Shown: one piece after another, positions 1 to 6,011 of the stretch
Layout: every line of letters begins with the position of its first letter
How positions within the stretch are numbered: the first letter of the stretch is position 1
NCBI GenBank assembly: GCA_903862805.1
Contig: CAIOZP010000711.1
Span: forward strand, 1-6,362
Direction of reading: 5' to 3'
Source of the DNA: an uncultured Fibrobacterota bacterium
GTDB taxonomy: Bacteria; Fibrobacterota; Chitinivibrionia; Chitinivibrionales; CAIOZP01
DNA: 6,362 nucleotides
The notes under the pieces: generated by a model
Database searches by the model: none
What the model saw: only the letters and a program-made list of their open reading frames with translations
What the model was told of the DNA's origin: nothing
Program-made: the position numbers and the translations under genes

Positions 1-21
1 CACATCTTCCTTGGCGGGTCT

Positions 22-40
22 AAGGGGTGGCTAACCCCTT
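22..40 (+). terminator. Terminator-like hairpin upstream of the ispH-ubiA fusion gene
   Basis: A perfect 7-bp stem pairs AAGGGGT (22-28) with ACCCCTT (34-40) around a 5-nt loop, GGCTA. It is followed by a pyrimidine-rich stretch at 41-59 that ends in a run of five T. The T tract is interrupted by C, so this is not a textbook intrinsic terminator. It could end a gene lying to the left of the window, or act as a leader hairpin in the fusion-gene mRNA. The rest of 1-80 holds nothing else I can support. Confidence 0.4.
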
Positions 41-80
41 CCTTCTTATTCTTCTTTTTATTATCATGGAAATCATTCCA

Positions 81-1859
81 ATGAAAATCCTAATCGCCGA
101 AACCGCCGGATTCTGCATGGGCGTAAAACGTGCTGTAGATCTTGCCGTTGACACAGCCGCAACCGGCAAGAAAAACATTTTCACCCTTGGGCCGCTGATC
201 CACAACAGCCAGACGCTTGACATGTTGCGAAGCCGTGGAGTGGAACTGCTTGACGAATCGAAACCGCCGACCGAACCATCTACTGTAATTATCAGAGCGC
301 ATGGAGTTCCTCCGCAGACTCAGGAAAAACTCGCGCTCAGTTGCCACGAAGTCATCGACGGAACGTGTCCCAAGGTGAAGACTGTACACAAGGTGATCCA
401 GAAACACCGTGAGCTCGGATACCGTCTGGTGATCACCGGCGATGAAGGTCACGCAGAGGTTATCGGCCTCCTTGGATACGCCGGATCTGATGCGATTCTG
501 ATCGACTCGATTGACAAAGTGGGAACGCTTCCAAACATGGAAAAGATCTGCCTCGTGTCGCAGACCACTTTCAGCACCGTGGGTTTCGATGCGATTGCCG
601 AAGCGATGCGGAAGCGGTTTACAGGCAGCGAGCTGGTAGTGAAGAAAACCATTTGCGCTGCGACCCACAAGCGTCAGGAAGAGGTGGAGAAGCTTTGCGG
701 CCTTGTTGATGCACTCGTTGTAGTTGGCGGAAAGAACAGCGCAAACACTGTTCGACTTGCCGAGATTGCTCGTGAAAAAGGCGTACCCGTTCAGCACATC
801 GAAACCGAGAGCGAGCTGATCTGGAGCGAATTGACAAAATGCGAAACGGTCGGTATCACCGCCGGTGCAAGTACGCCGGGCTGGATGATCAAGCGCGTCG
901 CCGACTGGATCACACACATGGATCGACAGAACCGACATACTCCGTGGTCAGTGCTGTTCAAGGTGGTACAGCGGCTTTCCGATATGAACGTCTTCATAGC
1001 ACTTGGTGGCGTTGCGATGTACACGGCTTCGTGCACGATACAAAACATGGAGATGAAATTTTCCGGTGCGATAATCACGGCACTTTACATCATGTCGATG
1101 TATCTTTGGAACGGCCTCGCCTGCGCAGAAAAAGATCGCCACCTCGATATGACCCGCTACCGGTTCTACGCAGAGAACAGACGCATGCTCACCGGTGTCA
1201 CAGTGCTTGCGCTTGCACTAATGTTTGCAACAAGTCTGCTTTGTTCGCCGCTGCTTTTCGGACTGCTGCTGCTGCCGACCGCAGGTGGGATTCTCTATCA
1301 GTCAACCATCGTACCGAAACCTCTTCAGAAGCTTCTACGGTGGCGCAGACTTCAGGACATACCGGCGTCGCGTGATCTCTTCACGGCACTTGCATGGGGA
1401 CTGCTTGTGACGTTTATTCCAATGGCGCTTGCCGGACGATTCGTTCTTTTTCCGTCAACCGTGGCGATATTTCTCTGGACGGTTTTTCTCACGGCGCTGC
1501 GTTCGGTCATATTTGATTTGCGCGACATGGAAGGCGACAGGATCATGGGCCGCGAGACGCTTGTCACCCTCATGGGCTGGGATCGCACTCACCGGTTCAT
1601 CAATATCGCGATCTGGTCGGCGGTAATTTTCTTGCTTGTTTTTGCTGGCGCACTTTTCCTTCCGTGGGAATTTCGCAACAGTTCCAACGCCGCCGCGATT
1701 CTCGTTCAGTCAAGCGTGCTGATCTACATAAAAGTGTTCATGGAGGTCCAGCCCCGACTCATGCGAAGCCGACCGATCATCTTCGGAATACTTGGCGATG
1801 CGCCTTATTACATCTCTGGGCTCGGGGCGATTTTTGCGGCGATGATTGCGAGCATCTGA
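81..1859 (+). CDS. ispH: IspH (HMBPP reductase) fused to a UbiA-family membrane prenyltransferase domain
   Basis: A 592-residue two-domain protein. Residues 1-280 are a complete IspH/LytB, the [4Fe-4S] enzyme that reduces HMBPP to IPP and DMAPP in the last step of the MEP pathway. The three cluster cysteines are present (C12 in GFCMGVKRAV, C96 in DGTCPKV, C192 in TICAATHKRQ), as are the substrate-pocket residues H41, H74, H124, E126, T162, S220, N222 and S264. Residues 290-592 carry about eight or nine hydrophobic helices and the second UbiA motif DLRDMEGDRIMGRETL (479-494). The first UbiA motif is poor: NGLACAEKD (344-352) keeps N and the last D but has G and C where Asp is usual. IspH alone is usually about 280-320 residues, so the tail is a true extension, in frame and without a break. 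ATG 81 is chosen because MKILIAETAGFCMG is the usual IspH N-terminus. ATG 66 and GTG 27 are in-frame alternatives, and none has a clear Shine-Dalgarno sequence. The prenyl acceptor is unknown; quinone synthesis is one possibility. Confidence 0.93.
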   Translation: MKILIAETAGFCMGVKRAVDLAVDTAATGKKNIFTLGPLIHNSQTLDMLRSRGVELLDESKPPTEPSTVIIRAHGVPPQTQEKLALSCHEVIDGTCPKVKTVHKVIQKHRELGYRLVITGDEGHAEVIGLLGYAGSDAILIDSIDKVGTLPNMEKICLVSQTTFSTVGFDAIAEAMRKRFTGSELVVKKTICAATHKRQEEVEKLCGLVDALVVVGGKNSANTVRLAEIAREKGVPVQHIETESELIWSELTKCETVGITAGASTPGWMIKRVADWITHMDRQNRHTPWSVLFKVVQRLSDMNVFIALGGVAMYTASCTIQNMEMKFSGAIITALYIMSMYLWNGLACAEKDRHLDMTRYRFYAENRRMLTGVTVLALALMFATSLLCSPLLFGLLLLPTAGGILYQSTIVPKPLQKLLRWRRLQDIPASRDLFTALAWGLLVTFIPMALAGRFVLFPSTVAIFLWTVFLTALRSVIFDLRDMEGDRIMGRETLVTLMGWDRTHRFINIAIWSAVIFLLVFAGALFLPWEFRNSSNAAAILVQSSVLIYIKVFMEVQPRLMRSRPIIFGILGDAPYYISGLGAIFAAMIASI

Positions 1860-1876
1860 AGCTTCGTTTCGCGGCA

Positions 1877-4231
1877 TCAGTTCTTGGGTACGTACCTCGA
1901 AAGCATGCGTGAAAGCTCGTCAATTGTGAATGGTTTTGGAAGATAATCGTCCATACCAGATTCAATAAACCTCTCGCGATCACCTGAAACCGCGAAGGCC
2001 GTAAGAGCGATAATCGGTATTCGTGGATGTCCGTTTTCCTTTTCGCGTTCGCGGATGATGCGCGTGGCAGTGACGCCATCCATCTCCGGCATTTGTACAT
2101 CCATGAGAACCATATCGACCGTTTCGCGCGAAAGGATGTCGAGCACTTCGCCTCCGTCTTCGGCCTCGTAAGAGTGATAGCCAAGCTTCGAAAGAAGTTC
2201 TGTCATGAAATAACGATTAGGTTTGTTGTCTTCAGCGACGAGGATTCTCGCAGCCGGTTTTTCCGGTATTGGTGAACGACCGGACGGTTCAGTATGACTT
2301 GCTATCGGTAGAGATTCCGGTGTCTCCGATGCGAATTCGCCGATGCCTGCAACGGCCGTTTCAATCGCGGTGCGCAGGTCGTTTCGCTTGACAGGAGAAA
2401 GCACATACGCGCGGACACCTGCACCGCGGCATCGGTTTATCACGGCTTCAACATTTTCCGGTGAGCGGAGCAGGAGCACCGTGGGAACCGCCCCAAATCT
2501 TGTCACTTTGTCAAGCAGCTTCACGTCGTCGGAAATCAGCGACGAATCTATAAGCAAAATATCGAAACGTGTTTCGGAGGAAATTGCAATTGCCTCTTCG
2601 ATTCCGGTGGCAACAGAGGTCTTCATCTCCCAAAAATTCAGTAGCAAGGCAAGTGCCGTACGGGATGATTCCGATATGTCAATCACAAGCGCACTGACAC
2701 CGCCCTCCTCATTTTCCGGTGCTGGCGGAAGGTCGAGAAGATCTCCGCTTTCCATCGGAATGAGGCACGTGAATTCCGAACCGATGCCCGGCTCGCTTTT
2801 GACGCTGATTTCTCCGCCCACGAGCCGCGCGAGTCCGGCAGAAATGGCGAGTCCGAGACCGGTACCGCCGTATCTGCGGCCGACGGATTCATCCGCCTGA
2901 CTGAACGACTGGAACAGCCGTGATAGCTTCAGCGCCGATATGCCGATGCCGGTGTCTCTGACCACGAGCCGATACATGATCCGCCCACCGGCATCGATCG
3001 AAGCTTCATCGCAGTGAAGTTTCACGACGACCTCGCCGCGGTCAGTGAACTTGACGGCGTTCGACACGAGGTTGATAAGAATCTGCCTGAAGTGAACAGC
3101 GTCGGTACGGACACGTTCGGGGATTCGTGGATCAATGTCGCAGACAATCACGATGTTCTTTGATGTTGCCTGCGAAGCGAAAAGCTGCGTTCCATCCTCG
3201 ACGAGACGACGAATGTCACACGATGAAATTTCGACGGCGATCTTGCCCTGTTCAAGGCGCGAAAGATCCATGATGTCGTTGAAAATTTCGAGCAGATGCG
3301 TACCCGACGAATGAATCGTCCAGACATATTCGCGCTGTTCCTGCGAGAGCTTGGTGAGTTGGAGCAGACCGGCCATGCCGAGGATTCCATTGAGCGGCGT
3401 ACGAAACTCGTGGCTGACCGACGCGAGGAAAAGTCCTTTGGCGCGATCAGATTCTTCGGCAGCATTTCGCGCCTCGACCAGCTCGTCGTAGATGTTCCGC
3501 ATGTCGTCCATGTGCCTGCGCGAGACAACCGTGTCGGTAACCGAAACCGAAAGTCGGTGCGCCATGTAAACGATCAGAACCATGTAGGAATATTCGAGCA
3601 GATAAACCGATTGGTACAGCCCAAGATTGATGAAGACATCGTTGACACCACCACCGAGAAATGCGATCAGCACAGCAAGCATCGCCAGTCCGTCGGAGCT
3701 TCTTATCCGCGAATATTTTCTGAAGCCGGTGATTGTCATGTAGATCAATTCGGCAAGAAGCGCGGTGATGAGAAAAATCATCATCGGGCCGGATTTTCCC
3801 TCTCTGTAAACCACGTCCAAACCGAAGAAGTGGAAACTCTTGATCATCGGAAAAGCCGGATCGGAAACCCATGACGGCGGGCATATCGCCATAAGCAAAC
3901 CGATAGCGGTTATGACTCCGAAGAGAATCCAGAAATGTTTGTTGAAAGGTTTCTTTATGTAGGCGAAAAAAAATGCCATGAACGATACTGCAAACATGGC
4001 AATCGAGATGCACGAAAGAATTTGCATCCTGGCGCCGTCCACCACATTGCTGCAGTTATACAAGCCGAAGCTGGCCAGATCGTAACCACCGATGAACAGC
4101 GATGAAAGTGCGAAATAAAGATTAGCCGTCTGACCGCGATCTCTCCACCAGAGCATCGAATGCTGGACAGCAACGAAGAGCACTATCGTTGCAAGCACAA
4201 ACACTGGAAGCGAATACAGGGTTACAAACAT
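1877..4231 (-). CDS. Membrane 7TM-type hybrid histidine kinase with two receiver domains
   Basis: A 784-residue sensor kinase of the inner membrane. Seven hydrophobic helices (about 7-25, 37-58, 72-91, 98-117, 148-168, 181-200 and 205-224) resemble the 7TM N-terminal region found in many histidine kinases; the ligand is unknown. A short helical linker leads to HisKA with H274 in SVSHEFRTPLNGI, then HATPase_c with the N-box (N387, N391), G1 box DTGIGIS (426-432) and G2 box GGTGLGLAIS (455-464). Receiver 1 (about 512-625) keeps D562 but has one acid (D518-I519) instead of a pair and Ser612 in place of the conserved Lys, so it is probably impaired. After a Pro/Ser-rich linker (630-660), receiver 2 (662-780) is complete: E667-D668, phospho-acceptor D711, T744 and K766. 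There is no HPt or output domain. It lies 33 nt after the stop of the upstream kinase, in the same frame. The start is ATG with no Shine-Dalgarno sequence at normal spacing; no other in-frame start codon lies between it and the upstream stop. It converges with the ispH fusion. Confidence 0.93.
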   Translation of the reverse strand: MFVTLYSLPVFVLATIVLFVAVQHSMLWWRDRGQTANLYFALSSLFIGGYDLASFGLYNCSNVVDGARMQILSCISIAMFAVSFMAFFFAYIKKPFNKHFWILFGVITAIGLLMAICPPSWVSDPAFPMIKSFHFFGLDVVYREGKSGPMMIFLITALLAELIYMTITGFRKYSRIRSSDGLAMLAVLIAFLGGGVNDVFINLGLYQSVYLLEYSYMVLIVYMAHRLSVSVTDTVVSRRHMDDMRNIYDELVEARNAAEESDRAKGLFLASVSHEFRTPLNGILGMAGLLQLTKLSQEQREYVWTIHSSGTHLLEIFNDIMDLSRLEQGKIAVEISSCDIRRLVEDGTQLFASQATSKNIVIVCDIDPRIPERVRTDAVHFRQILINLVSNAVKFTDRGEVVVKLHCDEASIDAGGRIMYRLVVRDTGIGISALKLSRLFQSFSQADESVGRRYGGTGLGLAISAGLARLVGGEISVKSEPGIGSEFTCLIPMESGDLLDLPPAPENEEGGVSALVIDISESSRTALALLLNFWEMKTSVATGIEEAIAISSETRFDILLIDSSLISDDVKLLDKVTRFGAVPTVLLLRSPENVEAVINRCRGAGVRAYVLSPVKRNDLRTAIETAVAGIGEFASETPESLPIASHTEPSGRSPIPEKPAARILVAEDNKPNRYFMTELLSKLGYHSYEAEDGGEVLDILSRETVDMVLMDVQMPEMDGVTATRIIREREKENGHPRIPIIALTAFAVSGDRERFIESGMDDYLPKPFTIDELSRMLSRYVPKN

Positions 4232-4240
4232 CGGGTTGTT

Positions 4241-4259
4241 GACGGAGAAAAACTCCGTC
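4241..4259 (-). promoter_or_regulatory. Intercistronic hairpin between the two kinase genes; possible split ribosome-binding site
   Basis: Read on the minus strand, GACGGAG (4259-4253) pairs perfectly with CTCCGTC (4247-4241) around a TTTTT loop, giving 7 bp of which five are GC. Immediately upstream is AGGAAGA (4266-4260), a Shine-Dalgarno-like sequence overlapping the TAG stop of the upstream kinase. Immediately downstream are nine nucleotides and then the ATG of the membrane kinase. No Shine-Dalgarno sequence lies at normal distance. If the hairpin folds, the AGGA core is about 12 nt from the ATG instead of about 31. No U tract follows on either strand, so it is unlikely to be a terminator. 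The function is inferred; the pairing is seen. Confidence 0.5.
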
Positions 4260-4264
4260 TCTTC

Positions 4265-5923
4265 CTATCTGTCGTGCCTGACTGAAAGCAGGCGGTGAAC
4301 CTTGTCGGCCAGCTCACGCGCGTTGAAAGGCTTCACGATGAAGTCGTCGGCGCCGCTGCTGAAACACTTCTCGATCTCCGACTGCTGTGTCGCAGCCGAA
4401 AAGAAACTTATCGGAATATCCTTCGTTTCGTCCTGTGATTTCAGTATTCGGCAGACAATGCAGCCGTCAAGCCCGGGAAGATTTTTGTCGAGAAGAACGA
4501 GCGCCGGTTTTTTAGAGAATGCGGCAATAAGTCCGCTCTCTCCACTGACGGCGGTTTCAATTTCGAAGAAAGGCGAAAGCACGACACGACAGAGATTGAT
4601 TGATTCCTCGTCGTCATCGACAACAAGCACACGCGGACGACCCGGCACTTTCGTCTGGTCGCCTCGGCCGACAGCAAGCAGTTCTCGGGTACGAGGTTTG
4701 GCCTGACCGTGGTTTTCGTCATCGTCCCAACGGATCACCGGCTTAACCGGCAACAGAATATGGAACTGGCTTCCTGGATAGCGACCGGTCATTGTGCCCT
4801 GACTCTCGACCCAGATGTCACCGCCGTGACGTTCGATCACGCCCTTGACAATGGAGAGTCCGAGTCCGGTACCGCCGCCCATGAACTTTGAGCTTCCGGT
4901 GCTGTGACTTGTAGGACTTGCGACTTCGTAAAATGGATCGAAGATTTTTTCCTGCTCGCCTTTATCAACTCCGATGCCTTTGTCTGAAACAACCAGATGG
5001 AATGTCTCGGAATCTTCAAGGCGGATGTCGATTGAAATAGATGAACCGTCGGGAGAATATTTAAGGGCATTTGAAAACAGATTCGTGAAGACCTGGATCA
5101 TACGAACGCGGTCGCCGTAGAATTCGGGAAGTCCATCTTCAAAACAGCACTGGAAAGAAATGTTGCGTTGAAGGCTGAACTGTTCAAGGTCGTGCATACA
5201 CTCCGATGCCACTGTTTCAAGGCGGATCATCTCGGGTTTGAGCCGAAGCTTCTTCTGTTCAATTCGCGAAACGTCAAGCATGTTTATTATCACGTCATGG
5301 AGGCGGTCGGCAGCTCGGCTGATGCTTTCAATCATTTTGAAAACGCCTGGATCGACACGATCCTTCATGTTGTCGATGATGATTTCGGAATAACCTTTAA
5401 TCGAGGTCAGCGGAGTCTTCAGCTCATGGCTCGCGATGCTGAGGAATTTCGTTTTGATTTCGGAGACGCGTTTAAGCTCCTGATTGGTTCTTATCAGTTC
5501 CGAATTCATCCGCGCCATTTCGACGGTTTTCTGTTCAAGCTCCTCGTCAACAGCGCGCTCGGCACTCACGTCGCGAAATACCGATACGATATTGGCCGGA
5601 GTGTTGGAAGTGTCGTTGTCAACGAATGAACTGACGCGGCACAGAAGCACCTTGCCGCTACGCGTTTCGATTCCGCACTCGTACTCGACAGATGCGCCGG
5701 AGGTTATAAGTCGCTTGGAAAGTGCCGCGAAATTTTCTATGCCTGACGCACCGCTGAAACGTGTGACTTCTCCGAAGTTGCTCCAGATCAGCATTCCTTC
5801 GGCGAACTCAAGTGTACGGTGCGCGGCCTTGTTGGCGTAAATGACCTTGCCGAAAAGATCGGTTACGATGACGCTTGTGGAAATGTGTTCAACAACCCGT
5901 TTCAAAAGCTGGCTGTCTGTCAT
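4265..5923 (-). CDS. Cytoplasmic PAS-domain hybrid histidine kinase with C-terminal receiver
   Basis: A 552-residue sensor kinase with no membrane segment or signal peptide, so presumably cytoplasmic. Residues 1-118 form a PAS domain (TSVIVTDLFGKVIYANKAA at 16-34), followed by a charged helical linker (119-155). HisKA has H166 in SIASHELKTPLTSI. HATPase_c has N281 and N285, the G1 box DKGIGVD (314-320) and the G2 box GGGTGLGLSIV (349-359). A Ser/Thr-rich ATP-lid insert lies between the F box (FDPFYEV) and the G2 box. After a polar linker (394-430), the receiver (431-545) is complete: D436-D437, phospho-acceptor D479, S509 and K531. The PAS ligand or cofactor cannot be told from sequence. ATG 5923 is preferred because GGAAGAGG lies 9 nt upstream; an in-frame TTG at 5950 would add nine residues but has no Shine-Dalgarno sequence and sits just past the predicted transcription start. 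The gene is probably co-transcribed with the downstream membrane kinase, and the two may signal in one relay. Confidence 0.93.
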   Translation of the reverse strand: MTDSQLLKRVVEHISTSVIVTDLFGKVIYANKAAHRTLEFAEGMLIWSNFGEVTRFSGASGIENFAALSKRLITSGASVEYECGIETRSGKVLLCRVSSFVDNDTSNTPANIVSVFRDVSAERAVDEELEQKTVEMARMNSELIRTNQELKRVSEIKTKFLSIASHELKTPLTSIKGYSEIIIDNMKDRVDPGVFKMIESISRAADRLHDVIINMLDVSRIEQKKLRLKPEMIRLETVASECMHDLEQFSLQRNISFQCCFEDGLPEFYGDRVRMIQVFTNLFSNALKYSPDGSSISIDIRLEDSETFHLVVSDKGIGVDKGEQEKIFDPFYEVASPTSHSTGSSKFMGGGTGLGLSIVKGVIERHGGDIWVESQGTMTGRYPGSQFHILLPVKPVIRWDDDENHGQAKPRTRELLAVGRGDQTKVPGRPRVLVVDDDEESINLCRVVLSPFFEIETAVSGESGLIAAFSKKPALVLLDKNLPGLDGCIVCRILKSQDETKDIPISFFSAATQQSEIEKCFSSGADDFIVKPFNARELADKVHRLLSVRHDR

Positions 5924-5932
5924 CTGGAAATG

Positions 5933-5940
5933 CCTCTTCC
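5933..5940 (-). promoter_or_regulatory. Ribosome-binding site deciding the PAS kinase start
   Basis: On the minus strand GGAAGAGG (5940-5933) lies 9 nt before the ATG at 5923-5921. The competing TTG at 5950-5948 is preceded by CTCCTT-type sequence, which is the anti-Shine-Dalgarno sense. This supports the shorter 552-residue protein. Confidence 0.65.
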
Positions 5941-5965
5941 CGTTTGTCAATTTGACGCGAAGGAG

Positions 5966-5994
5966 AATATATGTTCGTACGTTATGCTATTCAA
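5966..5994 (-). promoter_or_regulatory. Predicted sigma70-type promoter for the two-kinase unit
   Basis: On the minus strand, TTGAAT (5994-5989) and TATATT (5971-5966) are separated by exactly 17 bp. They match TTGACA at four of six and TATAAT at five of six positions. The predicted transcription start is near 5959, giving a leader of about 36 nt before the ATG at 5923. The site lies in the 88-bp gap between the rlmN stop and that ATG, so the kinases could be transcribed independently of rlmN. No terminator hairpin is visible after rlmN, so readthrough from rlmN may add to expression. Confidence 0.55.
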
Positions 5995-6011
5995 CTCAAA
6001 AGGCAAGGTGT

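Noticed and set aside
59..64. TATTAT as a -10 box for the ispH fusion gene
   Set aside because: It has no matching -35 box about 17 bp upstream, and it would start transcription between ATG 66 and ATG 81. The T-rich tract makes such matches likely by chance.
27..80. N-terminal extension of the IspH fusion from GTG 27
   Set aside because: The start would lie inside the hairpin stem and loop, has no ribosome-binding site, and adds residues absent from the usual IspH N-terminus, which begins at MKILIAETAGFCMG.
90..938. A 282-codon open frame on the minus strand across the IspH region
   Set aside because: It is fully antisense to a clearly conserved IspH domain, shows no recognisable domain and is expected from the codon bias of the real gene.
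1887..1896. Perfect 10-bp palindrome GGTACGTACC near the 3' end of the membrane kinase
   Set aside because: It lies within codons of the C-terminus, has no loop and no U tract, and is not repeated in the window, so it is probably chance.
2848..2870. A near-identical stretch of about 22 bp shared with 4856-4876
   Set aside because: Both encode the G2 box (GGTGLGL) of the two kinases. It reflects shared codons in a conserved motif, not a DNA repeat or recombination site.
3296..3874. A 192-codon plus-strand open frame opposite the membrane kinase
   Set aside because: It is antisense to the H-box and transmembrane coding region, has a biased composition and no recognisable domain.
5924..5950. 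TTG start adding nine residues to the PAS kinase
   Set aside because: There is no Shine-Dalgarno sequence, and it lies about 10 nt from the predicted transcription start. ATG 5923 has GGAAGAGG at good spacing.
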